Source: an uncultured Sutterella sp. (GTDB lineage: Bacteria; Pseudomonadota; Gammaproteobacteria; Burkholderiales; Burkholderiaceae_F). From it: a DNA stretch of 64,000 nucleotides. A program made the translations under genes and the position numbers. Every line of letters starts with the position of its first letter. The stretch's first letter is position 1. Shown in pieces: positions 53,734 through 63,789 of the stretch. The notes under the pieces were generated by a model. That model saw nothing but the letters and a program-made list of their open reading frames with translations, was not told the origin of the DNA and did no database searches. Location of the stretch: the NCBI GenBank assembly GCA_900757865.1, contig CAAEPH010000028.1, positions 10,518 through 74,517 on the forward strand. Direction: 5' to 3'.

Positions 53734-56337
53734 ATGAAACACTACCACGCCAAAGATTATCTTAAAGAAATTGTCGACAATAAATCAACAGAAGGATGGC
53801 TAAAAGATTTAATCATTACAGTAATTAACAATAACGGAGATTACGATAAAAATGATATATTAAGAACAATAAGTCAATTAGAAAATAATTCAAACAGTAT
53901 ATTGTCTTTATCAACAACTAGATTCATTGAATCTGATTCAACTATACAACTCGTTTCTCTCCTTCATAAACAAGGCGTATGTGCATTAGAGGAAAATCAG
54001 GAAATTAAGTTTTCTAAAGGAATAACTTTAATCACAGGGGAAAATGGTTCTGGGAAAAGTAGCTATTTTAAGATATTACACGACCTAATAAAGAACGATG
54101 AAAAATCTGATATAATTTGTAATATCTACAAAGAAAATGTTCCTGAAAATTATGCCGACGCCGAATTAAAGTATATCGAAAATAAACAAAATAAAATCAT
54201 CAATTGGAAGGATAGAGGGAATGTGCAAAATGCTTTAATGAATTGCCCTATATTTGATTCACATTATACGAATAAATTTTTGGATAAGCGAAGCATAGAT
54301 TCCGCCATTGTTAAACCCTATGGATTCTATTTATTTGATTCGATTTTAAAGTACTTTGAAGAAGTCAACAAGGAATTATCGAATAAAGAACAAAAAATTG
54401 AAAACAACATTCCACAGATAAAAACAGAAAATCTATCCGATAAGATAAAATCACTATTTGAAAACAGAGTCTACACAAAAGAAGATAAGCAATATATTTT
54501 AGAAAATAGAGAATTCACGAAAGAAGACAAAGAAGCTCTATTTAAGATAGAAAACGAAATCAAAGAAGAAAAAAGAACTAATTATCAAGATAAAATAGAT
54601 ACAGAGAAAAGAAATTTAAAAATTGTACAAAATTTTGATCAAAGCATAGAATCATATATCGAAACCATCAAAAAATATGAAACAGAAGCAAAAAGTATAA
54701 TAAATAGTATAGAAAAAATACAAGAAAAAGAGCAGAAAATCAAAAAGGAATTAGAGATCTTAGAAAGCCTAGAATTAACCAACTCAAAAGAGTGGAAAGA
54801 ATTTATAGAAGCTGGCGAAAAATTTTCTAATCATAGCCATATCTCAACCGATATTTGCCCATATTGCAGGCAAAAATTAACCCCATATGCATCGGAAATT
54901 ATAAAGGGTTATCATTCATTTTTGGAAAATAGATCTCAAAAGGAATTAAATAAGCTAAAAGATAATAAGAACCTATTAATGAGAAAAATTGATAGTTTAT
55001 CTACCGATTCATTCACAAAGGATCATATGATTGAGGTTTTTTCTGAGTCTTCTAAAATCCCAACTAGTGACATAAAACCAACGGTATTAAAATTAAATGA
55101 TATAAAAATAAAACTATACGAATATTTAAATAATAAATTTTATGGAGAAATATTTGCAGAAATAGATTATTGCAATTTAATGACTGCAGTTAAAAAATCT
55201 AAAACGGATATAGATGATAAAATAAGTGTTTTAAAATCAAATCAAAATATTCAAAATAATCGCATCTCAGAATTACATGAAAAGGCATTGATTTATAAGG
55301 AACGAGAAAGTATAAGTAGTCAGATAAATTCAATTAACAGGTGGTTTAATTGTATAGATAATCTAGGTTTTATTCAAGGTATTAAAAAACGAATAAATAC
55401 TAAAACAATCACTGAATGCTCAAAGAAAGCACACAGAGATCTTATCACCGAAAATCTAAAAAAACAATTTATCGAAGAATTAGCTGAAATTGGCTTTGGT
55501 CATTTAGAGGTAGTATTAGAAAATGCAAATGCTAAAAAAGGCCAAAACTTTATAGAATTAAAACTAAATATAAAAAATGAAACTTTAAAAGGCAAAAATA
55601 TCAATATAAAAAATGTACTAAGCGAAGGGGAACAAAAAGGCGTAGCTCTGGCGCTCTTCTTAGCCGAACGAACGATGCAAAAAGAATTAAATGTTCCTTT
55701 TATTCTAGATGATCCTGTCAATAGCCTTGATAATCAGATAATTATAAATTTCGTTAATCGATTAGGTAGATTTGATAATCAAATCATCATATTCTCGCAT
55801 AGCATTCTACTAGAGGCAGCCGTTAATGATCTTTCTCATTCTCATAAATGCAACCTAGCAGATATACTTACTTGTAAAAAGAATGGGAAACATGTAATTA
55901 CCTACTTACTTTCTTGGATCTCTAAGGATAAAAAAGGTCATGTCGAACTGAAATCTCAAATAAATGCAAAATATTTTTTAGACAACGCCGAACAGCTATT
56001 TAATCAAAAAGACTTTTGCTCAGATGATATTGATTGTGTATCAGTTAAACTTAGAAAGTGTATTGAATATTCTGTAGATGAAGTGGTCCTAAATGGTCAA
56101 ATACCACAACGATATAAGAGCAAAAAGACATCTATAAAGTGGAATGAGTTAAAAAATCTTAATTCCGACTCTGAATTGATTGACAATCTTAAAACGCATT
56201 ATAGTCGCCTATCAGGAGGTAATATTCACTCAGGTATGGAACAGACAGAAAACCCAATAACTAAGTATGAAGTCTGTACAATTATTAACTACTTAAAAGA
56301 AATTTTACATAAACATTATAATAAGAATAACAAATAA
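53734..56337 (+). CDS. SMC/RloC-like AAA ATPase with CxxC hook and HEPN-like C-terminus (candidate defence protein)
   Basis: About 867 aa from ATG 53734 (TTG 53713 would add 7). Much more AT-rich than its surroundings. Walker A ITGENGSGKSSYF (about residue 100); long charged coiled coils broken by CPYCRQKL (about 374), like the zinc hook of Rad50/RloC; ABC signature VLSEGEQKGVALALFLAE (about 630); Walker B VPFILDDPVNSLD (about 655); H-loop IIIFSHS (about 686). The C-terminal 150 residues include LRKCIE (R-x3-E) and RLSGGNIH (R-x6-H), compatible with a HEPN-type RNase as in PrrC/RloC anticodon nucleases. It is alone, without methylase or restriction genes. The ATPase head is certain; the nuclease reading is inference. 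Confidence 0.82.
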   Translation: MKHYHAKDYLKEIVDNKSTEGWLKDLIITVINNNGDYDKNDILRTISQLENNSNSILSLSTTRFIESDSTIQLVSLLHKQGVCALEENQEIKFSKGITLITGENGSGKSSYFKILHDLIKNDEKSDIICNIYKENVPENYADAELKYIENKQNKIINWKDRGNVQNALMNCPIFDSHYTNKFLDKRSIDSAIVKPYGFYLFDSILKYFEEVNKELSNKEQKIENNIPQIKTENLSDKIKSLFENRVYTKEDKQYILENREFTKEDKEALFKIENEIKEEKRTNYQDKIDTEKRNLKIVQNFDQSIESYIETIKKYETEAKSIINSIEKIQEKEQKIKKELEILESLELTNSKEWKEFIEAGEKFSNHSHISTDICPYCRQKLTPYASEIIKGYHSFLENRSQKELNKLKDNKNLLMRKIDSLSTDSFTKDHMIEVFSESSKIPTSDIKPTVLKLNDIKIKLYEYLNNKFYGEIFAEIDYCNLMTAVKKSKTDIDDKISVLKSNQNIQNNRISELHEKALIYKERESISSQINSINRWFNCIDNLGFIQGIKKRINTKTITECSKKAHRDLITENLKKQFIEELAEIGFGHLEVVLENANAKKGQNFIELKLNIKNETLKGKNINIKNVLSEGEQKGVALALFLAERTMQKELNVPFILDDPVNSLDNQIIINFVNRLGRFDNQIIIFSHSILLEAAVNDLSHSHKCNLADILTCKKNGKHVITYLLSWISKDKKGHVELKSQINAKYFLDNAEQLFNQKDFCSDDIDCVSVKLRKCIEYSVDEVVLNGQIPQRYKSKKTSIKWNELKNLNSDSELIDNLKTHYSRLSGGNIHSGMEQTENPITKYEVCTIINYLKEILHKHYNKNNK

Positions 56338-56506
56338 TGAAATTTATGTATATTTAGTGAAATTAAAATTATAATAATTATATGTCTTGTAATTTCTTAT
56401 CCTAAAAGCCATGAAATCTCAACTCAAAGAATAACTCATCACTGTTTAGTTTGTAATTTGGGATTTCTCATTTACGTGAATCGTTATTCTTAGGTGCGTG
56501 GACGGA

Positions 56507-57955
56507 ATTCCTAAACACGTGAATAGCCGCTCCAGAAAACGCGATTCCTAAACACGTAAATAATATTCTTATTTACCTGAACACCTGAGTTACATAGTAA
56601 TTAATAATCAAAAGGTTTCCTTCAATAGCTTTAATAAGGAGGCCTTTTGTGACAAGGAAAATTACTATGGACACCGTCAGATAGGTGATACATCTGCTAG
56701 ACGCTGAGAACTCATACAGTGTGATTCAACGTGAAACGAATGTTTCAAAAGATTGGATTATAGTAAAATCGCTGCAGCAGTTCGGTCTAGCGGTCTTTCT
56801 TATGGGAAGATTCTGGAATTATCAGATCCAGAAATCAACCAAATACTTTATCCTCCCACGAAGAATGCTCGGAAGGAGCCTAACTGGGAAGAGGTCTACG
56901 AACAGCTGAAAATTCGTCATATGACGCTTTTGCTTGCGTACGACCATTACCGGGCTAATTACCAAGGTCAAAAGTTCTATTCCTACTCGTCGTTTTGCCG
57001 CAAGCTGGATGAGTGGAAAAAGACTCATCTCCCTCCAGAAACGTATACCAACCTTGATGTAATCCCTGCAGACCGCCTGGAAATCGATTTTGCGGGCGAT
57101 CCTTTAACTTGGGTGGACGAGAACTCCAAAATTCATAAAACCCGTTTGTTTGTGGCTACTCTTCCCTGTAGTGGAATGATTTACGCGCAAGCATTTCCTG
57201 ATGAAAAACAGGGATCTTGGATTCAAGGAACGCTTGAAGCGCTAGAGTATTTCGGTGGTGTGCCCAACACCCTGATCATGGACAACGCTAAAGCGTTTTT
57301 TATACGAGCTCGTACCGATTGCTGTGGTGATATTCAGCCTGTGGTTCTGGATTTTTGTCACTACTACGGTATGCAAGCAGATACATGTGCACCAGCTAGT
57401 CCCAAGCAAAAGAACCGTGTTGAAGTCAGCGTTTGCATGGTTGAGCGCTGGATTACGGGAAAGCTTCAACTACAGCAGAAGGGACCGGTTCTGGCTGCCA
57501 ATGAAGCGAATTTAAAGGCATTGGTTCGAGAACGTCTGGACGCACTCAATGACCGCCCTTGGCAAGGTAGAGGCGAAACACGCAGAGCGTGTTTTATTGC
57601 TGAGGAGAAAGCTCTTCTCAAACCTCTTCCTTCTCATGCTTATGCCTACGGCACATGGAAAGTGCTAAGAGTAGATAAGGGACATTGCATACGCTTAAAT
57701 GAGGATGGAGGCCACCGTTACAGCGTCCCAAGTCAGTATGTAGGCAAAAAGATGCAGGTGAAGCTCACGCAGACTGAGGTCAAAATTTTCGATCAGGACT
57801 CTTGCGAAATGATCACTGCCCATCAACGCCGCTATAACACAACTGGCGAAAAGACCCATCTTTTAACGGAGCATCTAACTGACACAGAGAAAATCACTCG
57901 TCAGATGTACTGGGGTGGTCTTTTGACGCGAGAAATAACCGGATTTGAACGATGA
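56507..57955 (+). mobile_element. IS21-family fragment (one end and decayed istA)
   Basis: It begins with the repeated motif ATTCCTAAACACGT (56507-56520 and 56544-56557, 37 bp apart), typical of the multiple transposase-binding repeats at IS21 ends. It continues into istA. No istB follows and no right end is recognised before the next IS at 58087, so the element is incomplete. Confidence 0.7.
56668..57955 (+). pseudogene. istA: IstA-like IS21 transposase, frameshifted and truncated
   Basis: ATG 56668 reads MDTVR and stops. The IstA N-terminal HTH continues in another frame (LLDAENSYSVIQRETNVSKDWI), then shifts again to DYSKIAAAVRSSGLSYGKILELSDPEINQILYPP. The DDE core is well preserved: DRLEIDFAGDPLTWVD (first Asp), GGVPNTLIMDNAKAFF (second Asp) and CAPASPKQKNRVEVSVCMVERWI (Glu). 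About 400 residues remain of the usual 500 or so. Two frame changes near the start and a shortened C-terminus make it inactive. Confidence 0.82.
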
Positions 57956-58100
57956 GTCTCTGAGAGGTGAATCGACACAATCCCCGGAAAAAGATGTAAC
58001 AGGCACCAGAAGTGCACTTTCAGTAACCGATGATGACTTGAGGGCTCAAAGGTCCAGGATGAGCGACTAAGACTTGTGGTTTTAGTCTGTAACTCTTAAG

Positions 58101-58133
58101 TGCAGGGAAGCTAGCCACCTCCCTGCATTTTTT
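58101..58133 (+). terminator. Terminator inside the left end of IS-B
   Basis: Arms TGCAGGGA (58101-58108) and TCCCTGCA (58120-58127) followed by TTTTTTG, between the IS terminus and its transposase; analogous to the hairpin in IS-A. Confidence 0.82.
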
Positions 58134-58230
58134 GTAACTTTCTGATTTTACAATGAAAAAATCAACCAAATCGAGTTGATTTTTGTTATAATTAGATTAC
58201 CTAAAAGGGATATCTTTTAAGAGTGGAAAA

Positions 58231-59836
58231 ATGCCTGAAAAACCAGACTTTGTTGCCAACTTTAAGAAACCTAAAAAACGGAAATAAAGCACATCCGTGG
58301 AGGTTGGTACCTGTATGAGTGCTCCAGCAAATATGATCCAAGCGTGAAGCGTAGTCGCAAAATTTCAGGCCGATGCCTAGGTGTTATCACCCCTGCCGGG
58401 CTGGTTGAAACACAAAGACGTTTACAGCCTATTGGGCAAAATAATCACTCTGTTCCGATCATCGATGATGTACTGCATGTTGGTGGTCCAATCTTCTTCT
58501 GGCAACGCACGAAACAGTTGCGCCAGAGACTTCAAAAATATTTTCCAGATCTCTGGGAAATGATTTATGTAACCGTTCTTTTGCGTACAGAATGGGAACC
58601 TGTCTTCAAACGATTACCTATGCATTTTGAATCCAGTCTCTTGGCGGAAATGTTTCCCGACGTGTCCTTTGGGCCTATTGAAACCTCTTCATTCCTGAAA
58701 GATCTTGGCAAACAACGTCAGGCGATCAGTGATTTCATGAAAGCAGACATCTCTGATAAAGGAGCATTCATTCTTTTTGATGGACACCGGCTCATTACAT
58801 CCTCCAAAACAATGGAATTTGCCGAACTGGGTTACGACTCCAAACGACGATACATGCCACAGACAACCCTCATGTATGAGTTCAGTCTTGGGGAAACGGC
58901 GGGGATGCCCGTTTACTACAAACAGTTCGTCGGTAGCACACCTGATGTTTCTGCTTTTTCCGATATTCTGAAAGAGAGTCAGATTGCAAACAGTTCATGT
59001 ACTGTAGTGGGAGACAAGGGATTCGCGTCTGAAGCTGATTTTGATTTGCTAGTAGAAAGAGGCTTGCAATATATCATCCCTATTCGTCGAGGAAGCGCTA
59101 CTGTGAAAAGTGAACTCCCCTTGCTTCCCAACTCTTTTGAGGACGTTTTTAGCTTTAATGGAAGAGCCATTCAAGCCCATAAAATCGAGGGAAACAATTT
59201 CAACGTGTTCTTATATTACGATGCTCAGCTGTACGCAAACGAATTAGCTGACGCTGTTTACAGAGGCGAACAAGATAATAATACCCGCCAACAAAAAATC
59301 GAAGCTGAACAGAAACGCCGGCTCAAAGGCAGAGGAATGCTGACTCAAGAAGAGTTAAACGCTCTTAACCTAGGGACCTGGCTCAGCTACACAATGATAT
59401 TCCCGAGATGGGTACTGTTGCCATTCGTACGAACAGGCTAGACCTCAATAGTGTGCAGGTTTACCAGATTTATAAGCGTCGGCAAAAGATAGAGCAATTT
59501 TTCAAAACATATGAAGAAAGTTTGGGGTTTGAAGCCTCATACATGCGTAGCAAAATAACTCAAGAGGCATGGCTTTTCCTAAATCACCTTAGCGCCATGA
59601 TTGGGATGGATTGCCTCAACACCATTAGTTTAGCGGGGTGTGAAAAAGAGGTATCTCTCGATGATGTTCGACAGGCTCTGCACAAAATCACTGCCAATAA
59701 AATTGAAGGCAAATGGCAAATCGCTCCTATCAAGAAAAAGGTTGAGAAGCTACTCGGCAAATTAGAAACAACGATAACGGATGAAGAGCTCGAAGTCATT
59801 TTGAAGTCGGTCCCTTCATCCAGTTCGATTCCCTAA
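58231..59836 (+). pseudogene. IS4/IS1634-type transposase with two frameshifts
   Basis: It starts MPEKPDFVANFKKPKKRK and stops; one missing base in CCTAAAAAACGG (near 58279) restores the NTEIKHIRGGWYLYECSSKYDPSVKRSRKISGRCLG seen in IS-A. The main frame (58344-59441) carries FILFDGHRLITSSK and SSCTVVGDKGFASEADFD. A second shift near 59370 moves the rest (VAIRTNRLDLNSVQVYQIYKRRQKIEQFFKTYEESLGFEAS) to another frame ending at 59836. All catalytic residues remain but in separate frames, so it is inactive. Confidence 0.9.
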
Positions 59837-59851
59837 TTTTAAGAGTTATAG

Positions 59852-60940
59852 CTTAAAGAACTTTCGTGATCTTTCTTTAGGAGGCAAATCCTCATGACAG
59901 AAAAAACGCCGGATATGTTAACCGTGGGCGACACGGTCCCTGAATTTGCTGCTCCCAACCAGGACGGCCAGCTCATCACCAGCAAGGCGCTCTTGGGTAC
60001 GCCCTACGTGCTCTACTTCTACCCCAAAGACAATACGCCAGGCTGCACCACCGAGGCCTGCGACTTTCAGGAAAAGCTCACCGACTATCGGGGCTTAGGC
60101 TTTACCGTGATTGGCGTATCGCGTGACTCTCAGAAAAGCCATCAGAATTTCCGTGCCAAATACCACCTTGACTTTGATCTCTTGAGCGACACCGATGAGG
60201 TGCTCTGTCGTGCCTTTGGGGTGCTCAAAGAGAAAAACATGTACGGTCGCAAGGTTTTTGGCATTGAACGCTCCACCTTTGTCGTGGATAAAGAGGGAAA
60301 ATTGATTGGCGTCTTTCGTGGTGTCAAAGCCAAAACGCACGTCGAGGAACTCCTCACTCAATTAAAAGGCTAAGGAATCCCCCGTGGACGTACGGCGTGC
60401 GCCCTTCGCTCTTCGCCTGACGTGGCGGGACCGACGCCGTACGAAGTTGCTCCGCGCGTGACGAAAGAAGCGCAGGCTGTCTCGAGGTAGTCTCTCTGCG
60501 ACAGCTTCTACCTGCTTCGGGTCGTATCCGATCATTTTCGCCCGATCATCAGCGCTTCTGAAGCGTTTATGAAGTCTTTCATCGCTTTTTGGGGCTTCTT
60601 TTCGGGTACTTTTTGAGCGCATTTTTAGCGCCTTTTGGCCCTTTTGTATATTCCCTGGGCCTTCCCTCCACCAAAGGGCGGAGGGGACTCTCACACGAAC
60701 GACGACTTACACAATCTCTCAACCTTCCGTATACTTTAGGGTCTGCTTGCTGAGGAACTGTCGCTGACACGGAGCTTTTTCGCTTATGCGTGTCCACTCC
60801 TCCAATCCTTAGCGCTCGAGATCAGTAAACCACGCGCCCAATCAACGCGTTTTTTGTCACCATCCGTCACAAAAAGAAGAGGACAACATGCCTGAGAGCA
60901 CGGTTAAACCCACACGCCCAGCCACTCAACCTGCCTTAGA
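59852..60940 (+). repeat. Long direct repeat, copy B (bcp plus start of hybE)
   Basis: Counterpart of 49982-51084. Copy B continues into intact hybE, whereas copy A is cut. The intergenic segment after bcp differs strongly (different GC-rich stretch near 60380-60470), showing that the copies have been separate for a long time or come from different strains. Confidence 0.92.
59894..60373 (+). CDS. bcp: Bcp/PrxQ-type peroxiredoxin, copy B
   Basis: 159 aa. Same peroxidatic and resolving Cys (DNTPGCTTEACDF) and the same ribosome site as copy A. Differences include T8M, A14T, STFI to STFV, DKDGKL to DKEGKL, LVGIF to LIGVF and SHLKG to TQLKG. Both copies look functional. The gene precedes hybE by about 500 bp. 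Confidence 0.95.
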   Translation: MTEKTPDMLTVGDTVPEFAAPNQDGQLITSKALLGTPYVLYFYPKDNTPGCTTEACDFQEKLTDYRGLGFTVIGVSRDSQKSHQNFRAKYHLDFDLLSDTDEVLCRAFGVLKEKNMYGRKVFGIERSTFVVDKEGKLIGVFRGVKAKTHVEELLTQLKG

Positions 60941-61523
60941 AGGCCGTTTACGCGTCTTTGAGACCAGTCCCGAAGGGCATTTCGAGGACGGGTTTCGCAC
61001 CATTCATCAAACCCGTATGCAAGGACTTCCGCTACTCAACCCACGCCTTCAAGTGAAAGCCGGAAACTTTCGCCGTTGGGGTAACGATTGGATCGGGACG
61101 GTAGTCACCCCCTGGTCCATCATCGTGGTTCTGGCCTGCGGGTCTCGCGGTGGGTGGCAGTCAATGCGCCCGGGCGCTACGCGCACGTTGGAGCTCCCCG
61201 CAGGGGACTTCCCGTTCTTGGGCTGCTTAGACCCGATTTTGGGTGAATACCAGATGATGAGCCTGCTCTCGCCCGTCACCGAAATCGAAGACCAGGCCGC
61301 AGCGGAAGCGATCGCGCAAATTGCGCTCGAGACGATGCTAACGGTCCCTGATAGTGAAAAGGAAGACATTGAAGAGCAAGGTATTCCGCTCTCCTCGCCC
61401 GTCGAGGGGCAACGCGCCATTCCCATTAAGGCCGTGCCGACAGGCAGTTTGGCCGACGAGAAAAAAACCCTTTCGCGTCGTGCCTTTTTCCGCCGCATGA
61501 GTGGCGAAGGGAGTGAAGAATGA
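60888..61523 (+). CDS. hybE: NiFe-hydrogenase assembly chaperone, HybE/HupJ family
   Basis: 211 aa. The HybE-like core is seen in RLRVFETSPEGHFEDGFRTIHQTRMQGLPLLNPRLQVKAGNFRRWGNDWIGTVVTPWSIIVVLACG, LELPAGDFPFLGCLDPILGEYQMMSLLSPV and ALETMLT. This family helps mature or export the large subunit of uptake hydrogenases. The C-terminal 50 residues are an extension ending KKTLSRRAFFRRMSGEGSEE, rubredoxin-free. AAGAAGAGGA precedes the ATG. The stop overlaps the next start (ATGA). Confidence 0.85.
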   Translation: MPESTVKPTRPATQPALEGRLRVFETSPEGHFEDGFRTIHQTRMQGLPLLNPRLQVKAGNFRRWGNDWIGTVVTPWSIIVVLACGSRGGWQSMRPGATRTLELPAGDFPFLGCLDPILGEYQMMSLLSPVTEIEDQAAAEAIAQIALETMLTVPDSEKEDIEEQGIPLSSPVEGQRAIPIKAVPTGSLADEKKTLSRRAFFRRMSGEGSEE

Positions 61524-62812
61524 TCGATACGGGTTCGATTGCCATTCACATTCGACAGCGTGACGCGACGAACACCATGCCACTCATTCAGATGGTGAAT
61601 CAGCGCCCCTCGGGCCTCATTCAAAATCTGATTGCACAAGGCATCCCGGACTTACGCCGAACCGTGAGTGTGCTCTATGCGCTCTGCCCCATCGCTCACG
61701 TGGTAGCGATGGACATGGCAGCGAAGGCCGCCGTGGGTGAAAAGTCGCTTGATCCTGCCACCGAGCACCTCTACCGCGTCGCGGTCTCCGCAGAAGCCGT
61801 GGTGGAAAATTTGCGCGTCCTCTTAACGGACGGGGCAGAGATTGCCCAAGTCCCCTACGCGACCGATGCGCTACGACGCTTGGGGCGTCTTCGCACCCAG
61901 CTTGCGATGCTCCTTTCCGTGTTGCTTTCTGAGAAAACCAACGCGGAGCAAGCCGCGCACGTGACGGAATCGGTCACGACGATTGCCCAAGAAGGCCGAG
62001 CGCTCTTTGAGGCACTCTTGGGGCAGTCCATGATCGACTTTTACCGTGGGCTCACCACGCACGACGCGGTGCTAGCTTGGATGACGCAACCCATCTCCGA
62101 TGAAACACCATTATTGGTGCGCTTGGCGAACCGTTTGGTTTCGCTCCCCGGGCACTTTGGCCTCATTGAAACCCCGTGGATGCCGTCACTGCCCACCTCT
62201 GCGAAGGTGTTAGGGGACGAACTCTACCACCGCCTTCGCATTGAACCCGGGTTTGACATGATGCCCGTCTTAGACGATCAGCCGCAACTCACCGGGGCCA
62301 TCGTGCGTCAACAGCACCACGCGGGTTTAGCTGAGTGTGTCGAAGCGCACGGCGTCACGCCCGCTACCCTCTTTTTAGCTCGACTCCTCGATACGGTGGA
62401 TTGGTTGGAAGCGCTCTCGCCAGAGCACGACCCTCACGCGCTACCTGGGCGCGCCGGATTGGCGCACCTCGTGATGCAGGCCTTTGAAAATAGTGAAGGC
62501 GGCCTCGCTATGCTCGAGACGGCACGCGGGCTTTTGACGCACGCGCGCGGCACACACCCCAACGAAGCCGGGGACGGCAAAGAAGCGTTTTATGCCGTGA
62601 CGTCGCCCACTGAGTGGCAATTTAGCCCTGAGGGTCCCGCGACACAAGCATTACAAAACGCCTTTCGCGCCGAATCACGCTTAGACGACGCACCGCTTAC
62701 CGCCGAATCCGCTCGCGCCATCGTACGCTTGGCGCTTTTTGGCCTGGATGCGTGTGTGCCGGTGAAATTGCGATTTGACGACAAAATCGTGCCCATGGGA
62801 CGTGGCCTTTAA
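61520..62812 (+). CDS. hupK: HupK-like hydrogenase assembly protein
   Basis: 430 aa, distantly like the NiFe-hydrogenase large subunit: LYALCPIAHVVAMDMAAKAAVG near residue 55 echoes the CPxC..H N-terminal nickel motif, but with a single Cys. The C-terminal Cys pair is absent (ARAIVRLALFGLDACVPVKLRFDDK). This is the pattern of HupK, thought to be a scaffold for cofactor insertion. Overlaps hybE by 4 bases and precedes hypA by 24 bases. The structural subunits are not in the window. Confidence 0.8.
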   Translation: MIDTGSIAIHIRQRDATNTMPLIQMVNQRPSGLIQNLIAQGIPDLRRTVSVLYALCPIAHVVAMDMAAKAAVGEKSLDPATEHLYRVAVSAEAVVENLRVLLTDGAEIAQVPYATDALRRLGRLRTQLAMLLSVLLSEKTNAEQAAHVTESVTTIAQEGRALFEALLGQSMIDFYRGLTTHDAVLAWMTQPISDETPLLVRLANRLVSLPGHFGLIETPWMPSLPTSAKVLGDELYHRLRIEPGFDMMPVLDDQPQLTGAIVRQQHHAGLAECVEAHGVTPATLFLARLLDTVDWLEALSPEHDPHALPGRAGLAHLVMQAFENSEGGLAMLETARGLLTHARGTHPNEAGDGKEAFYAVTSPTEWQFSPEGPATQALQNAFRAESRLDDAPLTAESARAIVRLALFGLDACVPVKLRFDDKIVPMGRGL

Positions 62813-62836
62813 TACAGAGGAAAAGAGACAGACATC

Positions 62837-63184
62837 ATGCATGAAATGAGTATTGCCGAAGGCATTATTGAAGTGGTGGAGCGCACCGCAAAAACGAATA
62901 ACGTCACGCGGGTGAAGTCCGTCACGATTGCCGTCGGGGAATTGGCAGGCGTGGATCTGCCGAGTTTACGCTTTGCCTGGGATAGTGTAACCGCAGGGGG
63001 CGCTGCGCAAGGGGCAGAACTTATTATCGAAACGCCACCCGGGCAAGCCTGGTGTATGGATTGCGCCAAAACGGTACCGCTACACAAGTATGGGGATGCC
63101 TGTCCCACGTGTGGTGGGTATCACCTCACTGCCACAGGGGGAACCGAAATGCGCGTGGTAAGTTTTGTCCCATTAGATGACTAA
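62837..63184 (+). CDS. hypA: Hydrogenase nickel-insertion protein HypA
   Basis: 115 aa. It starts MHEMSIAEGIIEVVE; the N-terminal MHE is the nickel site. The zinc domain has two CxxC pairs, AWCMDCAKTVP and GDACPTCGGYH. It works with HypB to deliver nickel to the hydrogenase large subunit. GAGGAAAAGAGA precedes the ATG. Last gene of the visible operon, closed by a hairpin. Confidence 0.96.
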   Translation: MHEMSIAEGIIEVVERTAKTNNVTRVKSVTIAVGELAGVDLPSLRFAWDSVTAGGAAQGAELIIETPPGQAWCMDCAKTVPLHKYGDACPTCGGYHLTATGGTEMRVVSFVPLDD

Positions 63185-63207
63185 CCTTACCCGGTACCTT
63201 TACCCAA

Positions 63208-63242
63208 CAAAGCCCTGTTAACGTCGTTTAACAGAGCTTTGT
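63208..63242 (+). terminator. Terminator after hypA
   Basis: ACAAAGCCCTGTTAA (63207-63221) pairs with TTAACAGAGCTTTGT (63228-63242) with one mismatch. CGTTTTAAG follows. Confidence 0.75.
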
Positions 63243-63789
63243 CGTTTTAAGACGTCGCTAGCCCATGGTACCGTCCACCACAAGAAGTCTCCTTCAGGCT
63301 TAATCTTGCTTTTTTATCGATGGAATAAACATATTTGTTGTTTTAACAGAATTTTGCCTTGAGCATTGACACCATAAAAATCGCAACGCCCCTGCTATCA
63401 ACAACACTCTTCAGTAGTCTTATCTTATCCACTGTCCTAGTGACGTTATCACGTTCGAGATGATCCTTATCGTGACGTTTTCTAAAATCTCTTTTCCCAG
63501 TTTTCCAAAGACTTATAGAAGGCTTAGAATAAATTCTTCTGACCTAGAATCGCTCCATCTAACGACTTAATGGTTAACCATTACTAAACACAGAATTGTT
63601 GAAAGTTTAGTTTAGTAGAACATAAAAAACCGATAATTGCCTTGTCATTCCCTCTAGGCGGTCACGATATCTCTATTTGATTATTCTCAATATGTAGTTT
63701 TTGATAACGCTGCGTCTATATTTTGAGAGGACTTATCGATAAAATGAGTGGGTATCTTTCTTTTCCTATCCAACGATAAGGCACGCTTT
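63243..63789. other. AT-rich intergenic region
   Basis: About 550 bp between the hypA terminator and the second IS607-like element. No open frame of note, no repeats seen. The interrupted target of the second element cannot be identified from this flank. Confidence 0.4.

Larger units (their letters stand above)
58087..59851 (+). mobile_element. IS4/IS1634-type insertion sequence, degenerate (IS-B)
   Basis: 1765 bp. The left end CTGTAACTCTTAAG (58087-58100) and right end CTATAACTCTTAAA (read inward from 59851) match at 12 of 14 bases and share CTGTAAC with IS-A. It contains a frameshifted transposase in the opposite orientation to IS-A. Its right end abuts direct repeat copy B without a gap. 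Confidence 0.82.

Noticed and set aside
53734..56337. Reading the large ATPase as a housekeeping RecN/SbcC/Rad50 protein
   Set aside because: Length, lone CPYC, low GC, the specific C-terminus and the IS-bounded context do not fit RecN or SbcC; no nuclease partner gene is adjacent.
56521..56600. Repeats before istA considered as a CRISPR array
   Set aside because: Only two copies of ATTCCTAAACACGT with no regular spacers; IS21 end repeats explain them.
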